Assembly: GCA_946479475.1 (NCBI GenBank) | Contig: CAMLGG010000330.1 | Location: 1 to 5,319, forward strand | Direction: 5' to 3' | Length of the DNA: 5,319 nucleotides | Origin: an uncultured Ideonella sp. | Lineage (GTDB): Bacteria; Pseudomonadota; Gammaproteobacteria; Burkholderiales; Burkholderiaceae | Part shown: positions 1-5,319 of the stretch, piece by piece | Layout of the letters: each line of letters opens with the position of its first letter | How positions within the stretch are numbered: position 1 is the first letter of the stretch | Made by a program: the position numbers and the translations under genes | The notes under the pieces: generated by a model | What the model was told of the DNA's origin: nothing | The model's input: only the letters and a program-made list of their open reading frames with translations | The model's database searches: none

Positions 1-592
1 CGCAGATCGACAGCACGATGTCGCGGCCCGACTCGCGCAGCGCCTTGGCCATGATCGTGTAGGCCGCCTCGGCGTTGCGCGTCCCGGTGTTGCACCAGTC
101 GTACTTCAGGTAGTCGACACCCCACCTCGCGTACTGCTTCGCGTCCTGGAACTCGCGGCCCGCGCTGCCCGGGCGGCCGCCGCAGGTGAGCGCGCCGGCA
201 TCGGAGTACAGGCCGAACTTCAGGCCCTTGGAGTGCACGTAGTCGGCCAGCGCCTTGATGCCGCTGGGGAAGCGGTCGGGATCGGCCAGGATGTTGCCGT
301 TGTCGTCGCGGCTTTTCTGCCAGCAGTCGTCGATGACGATGTACTGGTAGCCGGCTTCCTTCATGCCCGAGGCGGCCATGGCGTCGGCCTGCTGGCGGAT
401 CAGCTGCTCGCTGACGTTGCAGGCGAACTTGTTCCAGGAGTTCCAGCCCATGGGCGGCGTGGGGGCCAGCACCGGCTTCGGCGCGTCGAGCTTCAGCGTC
501 TCGTGGGCGGACGCCGGCGTGGAAAGGGCGCAGAGCAGGGCGCCGGCGCAGCCTGCGATGGAAGAGAGTCGGCGAAGTTCGAATGCGCGCAT
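1..592 (-). CDS. Secreted GH27 alpha-galactosidase-type glycosidase, N-terminal half (3' end off window)
   Basis: The 197 visible codons encode the first half of a GH27 (clan GH-D) retaining glycosidase. Most members hydrolyse alpha-galactosides such as melibiose, raffinose or galactomannan side chains. Residues 1-29 form a signal peptide (basic start, hydrophobic core, ASA cleavage site before His30), so export to the periplasm or beyond is expected. The catalytic barrel starts at [11 protein letters not shown] (44-54). Family landmarks are VIDDCW (86-91, substrate-binding aspartates), GLYSDAG (127-133), TCGGRPGS (136-143) and YLKYDWC (161-167), where Asp165 is the expected nucleophile. The acid/base Asp lies beyond the window edge. 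No Shine-Dalgarno precedes the ATG at 592. It is kept because it begins the signal peptide, though a TTG at 616 would add eight residues. The gene follows the GH74 gene by 104 bp on the same strand and is probably co-transcribed. Other GH27 activities (alpha-N-acetylgalactosaminidase, beta-L-arabinopyranosidase) cannot be excluded. Confidence 0.93.
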   Translation of the reverse strand, partial: MRAFELRRLSSIAGCAGALLCALSTPASAHETLKLDAPKPVLAPTPPMGWNSWNKFACNVSEQLIRQQADAMAASGMKEAGYQYIVIDDCWQKSRDDNGNILADPDRFPSGIKALADYVHSKGLKFGLYSDAGALTCGGRPGSAGREFQDAKQYARWGVDYLKYDWCNTGTRNAEAAYTIMAKALRESGRDIVLSIC

Positions 593-624
593 GGGACTGG
601 AATGAGGAGTTGTCAAAGGGAGAT

Positions 625-644
625 GCCATGGCGGGTGCCATGGC
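625..644. other. Perfect 8-bp stem-loop in the GH74-GH27 gap
   Basis: GCCATGGC occurs at 625-632 and again at 637-644, separated by GGGT. The octamer is self-complementary, so the two copies form an 8-bp hairpin with a 4-base loop on either strand. It lies between the GH74 stop and the GH27 start, about 33 bases before the GH27 ATG. On the minus strand it is followed by ATCTCCCTTTG, which is only weakly T-rich, so I do not call it an intrinsic terminator. It could stabilise the upstream mRNA end or lower read-through into GH27. Confidence 0.6.
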
Positions 645-696
645 CGTTCAGCGGATGGGCGGCGGCGCGTGGGCACCGCCGCTCGTGCGGGTGCCA
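631..696. repeat. Pair of 10-bp direct repeats in the GH74-GH27 gap
   Basis: GCGGGTGCCA occurs at 631-640 and again at 687-696, the second copy abutting the GH74 stop codon at 697-699. The first copy overlaps the 8-bp hairpin. The two copies bracket the second hairpin. This may be a relic of a small duplication; no function is claimed. Confidence 0.5.
659..682. other. GC-rich 7-bp stem-loop just after the GH74 stop
   Basis: GCGGCGG (659-665) pairs with CCGCCGC (676-682) across a 10-base loop. On the minus strand it begins 14 bases after the GH74 stop codon. No T-run follows. It may be a processing or attenuation structure between the two glycosidase genes, or chance pairing in GC-rich DNA. 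Confidence 0.4.
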
Positions 697-3228
697 TCAG
701 TTGCTGTACAGCACCCCCCGGCAGCTGCCGCCGATGTAGACCCGGCCATAGGCGGACTGGTCGGCGGCCATCACGCCCGCGCCGGCGTACTGGTGGGCAT
801 CGTCGTTGTGGCGTGACCAGGTCCGGCCGCCATCGTCGGAGCGGTACACGCCCCAGACGCCGTTGATCACCCCCACCACGTAGACCGCGGCGGGGTAGGT
901 GGCGCCGGCTTTCGCCTTGCCCAGCGCGACGACGCTGGCGCCTTGCACGTCGGGCCACGACCACGTCTCGTGGCTGCCCCAGATCGACGCGAAGTTGTCG
1001 AGCCTCGACCAGCTCGCGCCCGAATCGACCGAGTGGTAGACGGTGTTGCCGTCGGCCAGCCAGAGATCGCCCTCGACGTAGGGGTTCACCGCCATCGAAG
1101 TGGCGCCCCAGGGATTGGCGCGCAGGTTGGCCGACACCGACCCCTGGCTCAGGCTGAAGTGGTGGCCGCCATCGGTCGAGACGTAGACCTGGCCCGGCGT
1201 GCCCCACCAGGCGCCGCCGGAGTCGTAGGCGTAGACCTTGTTCGGGTTCCGGCGGTCCGCGACCATGCGGTAGGCCCGGGGGAAGCCTCCGATGACGGTG
1301 AGCGCGGGCAGGTCGGTCGCCGTCCAGGTCGTGCCGTTGTCGGTGGTGTAGGAAGGCACCGAGTCGGCCGGCGCCCAGACCGCCCTGTTGCGTGCGGTGA
1401 CGGCGATGTTCGAGGCCTGGCTGGTGTTGGCCGCGGCGCCGGCCGGCAGGCGTGCGAACGTCCCCCAGGTCTTGCCGCCGTCACCCGACCAGAAGCCGGT
1501 GCCGGTGGCGGTGTTGGACGAGTTGATGACGCCGGCCGCGGCGATGTAGTTCGAATCCGACCAGGCCATGTCGATGGAGTTGCCGCTGCTCCACTGGTTG
1601 TAAGGGCCCTGGGTCGGTGTCGTCGCGAGGCTGGTGTGGACCCAGGTGCCGATGTCGCCCGAGCCGTTGAGCAGGGTGTACGCAGCGCCCGCCGGCGGCG
1701 TGGTCAGGGCCAGCGTGCAGGTCTCCTCGAGGTTGTTGACCGAGAAGGTCCAGCTCGGCGTGGCCGAGGAGGCGTCGCGGGTCTCCCAGATGCCGCCGCC
1801 GAAGACGTGCAGCACGCGGTCGCGGTTGGCAGGATCGATCTCCACGTCGTCTATCCAGCCCGAGAAGCCGTCGCTGGCCGGCGTGTGCGGCATGGTGGCG
1901 GCGATCTCCCGCCAGGTCAGTCCGCCGTTGTCGGACAGCTGGACGACCTGCTGCCCGCTCCAGTTGCCCCAGGTGCCGCTGACGCCGAGCGCGATGCGGG
2001 CGGTCGAGCCGGTGCCCGAGACGGACAGGCCGCCGTAGCCGGCCGAGTCGTTGCTGTTCAGCAGCGTCCAGTTGCCGCCGTTGCTGGCCCCGAACTTGTA
2101 GAGGCGGCCAGGGCCGGCATCACCCGGGCCGGCGCCCTTGGTGAACAGCACGTAGAAGTTGCCGTCGGCCGCACGGACCATGTGCGGGATGTGATAGCCC
2201 GACACCGGGGTCGTCACCGGCGACCAGGTGGCCCCGCCGTCGGCGGACTTGTACAGGTTGGAGCTCAGGCCCGCCGCGTTGACGTAGTCGGGCGCGATGG
2301 CGACCCAGAGGACCTGCGTGGCGTTGCCGCTGCCCTTGCTGCCGGTGTCGAACATGAGCAGCTCGACGCCCATCGCGTGGCCACCGACCGCGTTGATCTG
2401 GTCGGAGCTCATCTTGACGGGCGAAAGCGACGTCACCTGCGCCCAGTTGCGACCGGAGTCGGTGCTCTTCCACAGGCCCGCCGTACGCGAGCCGTAGAAC
2501 AGCGTCGAGGGCTTGTTGGGGTCTACCGACAGGCGCTCGCCGATGGCCCGGCCGTTGTTGTTGGCCCCCGCCGAGAACGGCAGGTTGACCGCAGTCCAGC
2601 TGTTGCCGCGGTCGCTCGAGATGTACAGCCGGGCGGTGGCGTCCGCCGAGTTGTACAGGCCGGTGACCATGTAGACGAGCTGGTCGTTGGTCGGGTCCAG
2701 CGCGATGCTCTCGACCCCGTGGTGGAAGGACTCGGCCGCGCTGAAGCCGTCGGTGATGGGCACCCAGCTCGAGTTGGCCGCGTTCCAACGGTAGGCGCCG
2801 CCGACGTCGGTGCGGGCGTACAGCAGGTTCTGCGTCGTCGGATGGAAGACCAGGCCGGTCACGTAGCCGCCGCCGCCTATCTTCGCGCTGCTCCAGGTTC
2901 CGACCTTGATCGAGAAGGTCTGCTGCGTCCTGGCACCGCAGGCGTTGGTGTAGGTGGCCGTGGCCGTGCAAGCCTCGGCGGGCTGGATGGTCTGCTCGCG
3001 CGAGCTGCCGGCCGTGCCGCAGCCGCTCCAGCTCCACGCGCCGCCGCGCGTAGGCTGCGGGCCGAAGGTGGCCGAGTCGCCGGTCTTGAGGGTGGCGGAG
3101 GACGTCTGCGTCCACTTTCCGTTGTACTTGATGTAGGGCGTGACGGCGGTCGGCGCGCAGGTCTGCGCGAGGGCAGGCGAGCACGCGCTCGCCACGGCGA
3201 GCATCAAGGTCGATAACGGCACTCTCAT
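697..3228 (-). CDS. Secreted GH74 beta-propeller endoglucanase/xyloglucanase with N-terminal Ig-like domain
   Basis: An 843-residue exported enzyme. Known GH74 members cleave the beta-1,4-glucan backbone of xyloglucan with inversion. Residues 1-21 or 1-22 are a signal peptide (ALA before Gln22). Residues about 24-109 form a Cys-containing Ig/PKD-like domain ([10 protein letters not shown] at 63-72, Cys24/70/87/97). The tandem seven-bladed propellers run from about 110 to 843, close to the usual size of a GH74 catalytic module. Both catalytic aspartates are present: Asp141 in [11 protein letters not shown] (base) and Asp525 in [11 protein letters not shown] (acid), the latter after the usual LEET and PPAGA stretch. 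Nine Asp-box motifs of the S-x-D-x-G-x-x-W type start near 204, 255, 328, 432, 581, 628, 684, 733 and 797. The C-terminal [17 protein letters not shown] is typical. The ATG at 3228 has an AAAGGT ribosome site. The gene lies downstream of the LacI-type regulator and its operator-like region. Substrates other than xyloglucan remain possible. Confidence 0.93.
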   Translation of the reverse strand: MRVPLSTLMLAVASACSPALAQTCAPTAVTPYIKYNGKWTQTSSATLKTGDSATFGPQPTRGGAWSWSGCGTAGSSREQTIQPAEACTATATYTNACGARTQQTFSIKVGTWSSAKIGGGGYVTGLVFHPTTQNLLYARTDVGGAYRWNAANSSWVPITDGFSAAESFHHGVESIALDPTNDQLVYMVTGLYNSADATARLYISSDRGNSWTAVNLPFSAGANNNGRAIGERLSVDPNKPSTLFYGSRTAGLWKSTDSGRNWAQVTSLSPVKMSSDQINAVGGHAMGVELLMFDTGSKGSGNATQVLWVAIAPDYVNAAGLSSNLYKSADGGATWSPVTTPVSGYHIPHMVRAADGNFYVLFTKGAGPGDAGPGRLYKFGASNGGNWTLLNSNDSAGYGGLSVSGTGSTARIALGVSGTWGNWSGQQVVQLSDNGGLTWREIAATMPHTPASDGFSGWIDDVEIDPANRDRVLHVFGGGIWETRDASSATPSWTFSVNNLEETCTLALTTPPAGAAYTLLNGSGDIGTWVHTSLATTPTQGPYNQWSSGNSIDMAWSDSNYIAAAGVINSSNTATGTGFWSGDGGKTWGTFARLPAGAAANTSQASNIAVTARNRAVWAPADSVPSYTTDNGTTWTATDLPALTVIGGFPRAYRMVADRRNPNKVYAYDSGGAWWGTPGQVYVSTDGGHHFSLSQGSVSANLRANPWGATSMAVNPYVEGDLWLADGNTVYHSVDSGASWSRLDNFASIWGSHETWSWPDVQGASVVALGKAKAGATYPAAVYVVGVINGVWGVYRSDDGGRTWSRHNDDAHQYAGAGVMAADQSAYGRVYIGGSCRGVLYSN

Positions 3229-3234
3229 GGTTCT

Positions 3235-3240
3235 ACCTTT
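3235..3240 (-). promoter_or_regulatory. Ribosome binding site of the GH74 gene
   Basis: On the minus strand AAAGGT ends six bases before the ATG at 3228. It is an acceptable Shine-Dalgarno at normal spacing and fixes this ATG as the start, in agreement with the signal peptide that follows. Confidence 0.7.
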
Positions 3241-3243
3241 CGG

Positions 3244-3383
3244 GTGAAGGGCTCGGCCGGTTGTCTCCTCCGGTGGCGAGCGTTGTGCAGAGGCCGCTTC
3301 AGAACCCGTTCGGCCCCAACGACGAATCGACCAGCGCCGCTCCCTGCGGCTGCCGCCTCGCGCCCTCGGGCCGTGAAGGGCTC
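3244..3383. repeat. 11-bp direct repeat at both ends of the GH74 leader
   Basis: GTGAAGGGCTC occurs at 3244-3254 and at 3373-3383, 129 bp apart. One copy is near the start codon and the other is just downstream of the predicted transcription start. The copies are not palindromic and match no site I know. Between them (3255-3372) I see no gene. Confidence 0.45.
3251..3281. other. Stem-loop in the GH74 mRNA leader
   Basis: GCTCG (3251-3255) pairs with CGAGC (3277-3281), and CCGG (3257-3260) pairs inside it with CCGG (3270-3273), leaving a 9-base loop and a small internal bulge. It lies about 22 bases before the GH74 start codon, in the predicted untranslated leader. It does not cover the ribosome site. 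It might affect mRNA stability; no known riboswitch or leader class is recognised. Confidence 0.35.
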
Positions 3384-3393
3384 CGGGACGAGA

Positions 3394-3411
3394 TGATTTA
3401 GCGATATATCA
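3394..3411. promoter_or_regulatory. Probable LacI-family operator (18-bp dyad, central CG)
   Basis: TGATTTAGCGATATATCA is an 18-bp dyad in which 14 of 18 positions are symmetric (half-sites TGATTTAGC and TGATATATC) around a central CG. Even-length palindromes with a central CG are the classic LacI/GalR-family operator form, because the hinge-helix leucine wedges into that step. The adjacent gene encodes a LacI-family protein with that leucine (Leu105, in RALAS). The site overlaps the candidate -10 element of the GH74 promoter, which would suit repression. Binding is inferred. Confidence 0.6.
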
Positions 3412-3431
3412 GCCCGAATATGATAGTTCGA
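3403..3431 (-). promoter_or_regulatory. Candidate sigma-70 promoter for the GH74-GH27 unit
   Basis: On the minus strand TCGAAC (3431-3426) and TATATC (3408-3403) are spaced by 17 bases and sit in the only AT-rich stretch between the regulator and GH74. Both hexamers are imperfect, as expected for a regulated promoter. Transcription would start near 3396 and leave a leader of roughly 165 bases. TATCAT (3425-3420) is an alternative -10 without a good -35. Confidence 0.4.
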
Positions 3432-3448
3432 TCGATGGATGAACTATC
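3422..3448. promoter_or_regulatory. Interrupted palindrome over the -35 region
   Basis: GATAGTTC (3422-3429) and GAACTATC (3441-3448) are perfect 8-bp inverted arms around an 11-base spacer. The site overlaps the candidate -35 of the GH74 promoter and lies 10 bp from the CG-centred dyad. Its odd length and wide spacer differ from a standard LacI operator, so it may bind a second regulator or be an auxiliary site. Confidence 0.5.
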
Positions 3449-3471
3449 TAAGGGAAACCCCCGAAGCTCGT

Positions 3472-3494
3472 CCGCGGGCCCGGGCCGGGCGCGG
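3472..3494 (-). terminator. Weak candidate terminator hairpin after the LacI-family gene
   Basis: CCGCG (3472-3476) pairs with CGCGG (3490-3494), and the interior (GGCCCGGGCC at 3477-3486) can also fold on itself. It begins 15 bases past the regulator's stop codon on the minus strand. No T-run follows, so intrinsic termination is doubtful. The position between the regulator and the next promoter is the main argument. Confidence 0.25.
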
Positions 3495-3509
3495 CAAGCA
3501 TCCAGGAGA

Positions 3510-4706
3510 TCAGTCGATCTTGAGGGGGCGGCGTCGAGGCGCCGCGAGGGTCGCGCCGGGCACGAACTCGGTGGGCAGGACGATGTTGGATGGGCCGGCG
3601 TAGGGCTCGCCCTGGCGATGCGCCTCGAAGCGCTTCAACAGCACTTCGACAGCCAGCCGGCCCATCTCGTGCAGCGGCTGGCGCTCGGTCGCCATGTCCA
3701 CCGCGCGGGCGATGAAGGTGTTGTCGTAGCCGACGACCGAGACGTCGTCGGGCACGCGCAGGCCGCGGTCACGCAGGACCTCCATGCAGCCGAAGGCGAT
3801 GGCGTCGTTGCACCCGAACACCACCTCGGGCAGCGGGCGGCCTCGATGGACCCGCAGCCACTCCTCCATTGCCACGCGGCCGCCGTCGATGCTCAGGGGC
3901 GAGTGGATGACATGGCCCGGGGCAGGCTTCACTCCCGCCTCGGCATGGGCCCGCAGGTAGCCCTCGATGCGATGGTCGGCCCCCGAGAGACCCTCCGGGC
4001 CGCCGACGTGCAGGATGCGCCGGTGGCCCCTGGCCAGCAGCTCGCGCACCAATTGGAACGCGCCGGCCTCGTTGTCTGTCTCGATGTTGACCACCCCGCT
4101 CGCCGGACGCTCGGAGTGCATCGACACCACGGGCGTGTGCGGAGGCAACCAGGTCGACCCGTCATCCGGCAGGACAGGGGCGAGCAGGATCAGGCCATCG
4201 ACGCGGCCATCGCACAGCGCCGGGATGCGGACCTTGGCCTCGTCCCAGCTGTTCAGCGTGAAGACGGCCGTCGTCTGCCCAGCGGCCGTGGCGCCTTGCA
4301 TCACGCCACTGAAGACTTCGAGGAAGTACAGGTTCGGCTCATCGCCCAGGATGGTGGTGACGAGTCCGAGCGCGTTCGTGCGCTGGCTGGCGAGCGCGCG
4401 CGCGGTGGCGTTCGGCCGGTAGCCCAGGCGCTGCGCCGCGGCCAGCACCCGCTCGCGCGTCTCGGCCGAGACGCGTGCCGAACCCCGACGGCCGCCGTTG
4501 AGCGCAGAGGACGCAGCCATCTCCGAGACTCCGGCTGCCCGGGCGACGTCCATGAGCGTCGGCGCATCGCTGCGGCGTCGCGTCTTCGGCGGGGTGGGGG
4601 TCGGCGGTTTCGGCTTCGAAGTCGGCACGGATACGCGGGCGAGCGGGCTGCCCGCGACGGAGGCGGCGGGCGGCGGCACTGTAGCACCGGGGATCGGCGC
4701 CCCCAC
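3510..4706 (-). CDS. LacI/GalR-family transcriptional regulator
   Basis: A sugar-responsive repressor type. The helix-turn-helix spans about residues 50-70 ([20 protein letters not shown]), followed by [22 protein letters not shown] and the hinge helix ATARALAS (100-107) with Leu105. The periplasmic-binding-protein-like effector domain covers about 112-398, with VDGLILLAP (169-177), [10 protein letters not shown] (244-253), [15 protein letters not shown] (297-311) and [12 protein letters not shown] (318-329). The recognition helix carries Glu62, Met63 and, unusually, Ser67 where LacI has Arg22. The first 48 residues are a Pro-rich, basic extension not usual in the family. An in-frame stop lies at 4722-4724, so GTG 4706 is the most upstream start. 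GTG codons at 4679 and 4628 would shorten the tail and may be real, since no strong ribosome site marks any of them. It precedes GH74 on the same strand, and its likely target is the operator-like dyad at 3394-3411. The ligand is unknown. Confidence 0.93.
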   Translation of the reverse strand: MGAPIPGATVPPPAASVAGSPLARVSVPTSKPKPPTPTPPKTRRRSDAPTLMDVARAAGVSEMAASSALNGGRRGSARVSAETRERVLAAAQRLGYRPNATARALASQRTNALGLVTTILGDEPNLYFLEVFSGVMQGATAAGQTTAVFTLNSWDEAKVRIPALCDGRVDGLILLAPVLPDDGSTWLPPHTPVVSMHSERPASGVVNIETDNEAGAFQLVRELLARGHRRILHVGGPEGLSGADHRIEGYLRAHAEAGVKPAPGHVIHSPLSIDGGRVAMEEWLRVHRGRPLPEVVFGCNDAIAFGCMEVLRDRGLRVPDDVSVVGYDNTFIARAVDMATERQPLHEMGRLAVEVLLKRFEAHRQGEPYAGPSNIVLPTEFVPGATLAAPRRRPLKID

Positions 4707-4726
4707 CGGAGCCTGCGGCGGTCACA
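4629..4726. promoter_or_regulatory. Divergent control region between the LacI-family gene and creA (boundaries uncertain)
   Basis: With the longest reading frames only 20 bp separate the two divergent genes. With the GTG at 4628 the gap is 98 bp. The stretch is very GC-rich, and I find no convincing -35/-10 pair on either strand and no dyad like the one upstream of GH74. Promoters for both genes must lie here or inside the opposite coding region. Confidence 0.3.
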
Positions 4727-5203
4727 ATGTCGGCCATGAGACGCCTCCTCCTGTCGACCTGCCTGCTTGCCTCGACCTTCGCTGCGCGCGCCGAGCGCGT
4801 GGGCGAAGTCGACACCGTGTTCAAGCTCATCGGCCCGGACCACAAGATCGTCGTGGATGCCTACGACGATCCCGGCGTCAAGGGCGTCACCTGCTACGTC
4901 TCGCGCGCCAAGACCGGCGGCATCAAGGGCGGGCTGGGGCTGGCCGAGGACAAGTCGGAGGCGTCCATCGCCTGCCGGCAGACCGGCCCGATCTCGTTCC
5001 CCAAGCCCTTGAGGGAGCAGGAGGAGATGTTCAGCGAGCGCATCTCGCTGGTCTTCAAGCGCCTGCGCGTCGTACGCATGGTCGATGCGCCACGCAACAC
5101 GCTCGTCTACCTCACCTACTCGGACCGGGTCATCGAAGGCTCGCCGCAGAACAGCGTGACCGCCGTGCCGGTGGACCGCGCCACGCCGATCCCGGTGCGG
5201 TAG
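4727..5203 (+). CDS. creA: CreA family exported protein
   Basis: A 158-residue protein that agrees, from memory, with Escherichia coli CreA in length and almost colinearly in sequence: [17 protein letters not shown] (27-43), [19 protein letters not shown] (47-65), [10 protein letters not shown] (66-75), [12 protein letters not shown] (106-117) and [14 protein letters not shown] (131-144). Residues 1-22 look like a signal peptide (ARA before Glu23), so the mature protein is probably periplasmic. Cys55 and Cys83 match the conserved pair and could form a disulfide. The molecular function of CreA is not established. In E. coli the gene sits beside the CreBC two-component system, but no such genes are seen here. 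ATG 4727 and ATG 4736 are both possible starts; neither has a clear Shine-Dalgarno. It is divergent from the LacI-family gene and appears to be a single-gene unit, closed by the stem-loop that abuts its stop codon. A functional tie to the glycosidases is not shown. Confidence 0.95.
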   Translation: MSAMRRLLLSTCLLASTFAARAERVGEVDTVFKLIGPDHKIVVDAYDDPGVKGVTCYVSRAKTGGIKGGLGLAEDKSEASIACRQTGPISFPKPLREQEEMFSERISLVFKRLRVVRMVDAPRNTLVYLTYSDRVIEGSPQNSVTAVPVDRATPIPVR

Positions 5204-5245
5204 GGCTGGGAGTCTGCGCGGCCCGAGCCGCTTCGACTCCCAGCC
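5204..5245 (+). terminator. Strong stem-loop directly after creA
   Basis: GGCTGGGAGTC (5204-5214) and GACTCCCAGCC (5235-5245) are perfect 11-bp inverted arms starting at the base after the TAG codon. Inside the 20-base loop GCGGC (5218-5222) pairs with GCCGC (5227-5231) around CCGA, giving a stacked hairpin. No T-run follows, so it may stop transcription with help, protect the 3' end, or serve both strands. Confidence 0.65.
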
Positions 5246-5259
5246 TCCGGCCGAATGCT

Positions 5260-5280
5260 GGGCTCCCCGAGCCCCCTTCT
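5260..5280 (+). terminator. Second hairpin with pyrimidine tail downstream of creA
   Basis: GGGCTC (5260-5265) pairs with GAGCCC (5269-5274) across CCC, then CCTTCT follows. A tight GC stem with a pyrimidine tail resembles a weak intrinsic terminator and may back up the larger stem-loop upstream. The tail is mixed C and T, which keeps confidence low. Confidence 0.4.
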
Positions 5281-5295
5281 ATGAGGACCCGGGTT

Positions 5296-5319
5296 GTCAA
5301 GCTTTGACTGTTTCCTTCA
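5296..5319. promoter_or_regulatory. Small inverted repeat and -35-like hexamers at the right edge
   Basis: GTCAA (5296-5300) and TTGAC (5304-5308) form an inverted repeat around GCT. TTGACT (5304-5309, plus strand) and TTGACA (5300-5295, minus strand) both resemble -35 elements. A plus-strand promoter could serve a gene beyond the window, but the -10 region is out of view on that side. On the minus strand no good -10 is seen. Confidence 0.2.

Noticed and set aside
588..616. TTGACA on the minus strand (616-611) as a -35 for a separate GH27 promoter
   Set aside because: At 17 bp spacing the -10 position reads CATGCG, which overlaps the start codon and is not promoter-like. Co-transcription with GH74 is simpler.
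230..739. Plus-strand open frame 233-739 opposite the GH27 gene
   Set aside because: Antisense to a gene with intact GH27 catalytic motifs. No family features in its translation.
2120..3184. Minus-strand open frame (354 codons) within GH74
   Set aside because: Same strand but another frame of the GH74 gene. The Arg/His-rich translation is typical of a shifted high-GC frame.
943..3216. Long plus-strand open frame (757 codons) opposite GH74
   Set aside because: It is antisense to a well-supported GH74 gene and arises from high GC with few stops. Its translation is rich in Arg, Gly, Val and Ala with no recognisable domain or signal peptide.
4720..4738. GTCACA/TGTGAC-like sequence as a CRP site before creA
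   Set aside because: Only one half (TGTGAC on the minus strand) is present. No matching inverted half at the correct spacing was found.
3420..4739. Plus-strand open frame (439 codons) opposite the LacI-family gene
   Set aside because: Antisense shadow with low-complexity Arg/Gly/Ala composition. Its start lies inside the promoter palindrome, and the opposite strand encodes a clear LacI-family protein.
4498..5307. Plus-strand open frame overlapping creA in another frame
   Set aside because: Runs across the regulator's antisense and the frame-shifted creA. The product is Arg/Ala-rich and unrecognisable, while the creA frame matches its family along its whole length.

Overview
High-GC bacterial DNA, most likely from a beta- or gammaproteobacterium. 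A Burkholderiales or Xanthomonadales type with plant-polymer-degrading habits is my inference. It rests on a close match in gene content to the proteobacterial protein CreA, dense GC-rich coding sequence, and secreted glycosidases with Gram-negative signal peptides. No sequence search was possible, so family calls come from recognised motifs.

Layout, in transcription order on the minus strand: a LacI/GalR-family repressor (3510-4706), a 281-bp control region (3229-3509), a secreted GH74 beta-propeller glycosidase of the xyloglucanase family (697-3228), a 104-bp gap with hairpins (593-696), and the first half of a secreted GH27 alpha-galactosidase-type enzyme (1-592) that runs off the left edge. 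Divergently, on the plus strand, lies creA (4727-5203), encoding a small exported protein of unknown biochemical role. A strong stem-loop starts directly after its stop codon, followed by about 75 bases of non-coding sequence to the window end.

The minus-strand genes read as a small polysaccharide-use module. The repressor probably senses a sugar and controls the GH74-GH27 unit. The control region holds an AT-rich island (about 37% GC by hand count over 3391-3450) with two dyads. One is an 18-bp dyad with a central CG, the geometry expected of a LacI-family operator. The other is an 8+8 bp interrupted palindrome. They sit on the candidate -10 and -35 elements respectively. I see no transporter, mobile element, CRISPR array, tRNA or rRNA. 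Nothing here is clearly a new kind of system. The most interesting points are the two-dyad promoter, the odd pairing of GH74 with GH27, and a LacI recognition helix that lacks the usual arginine.
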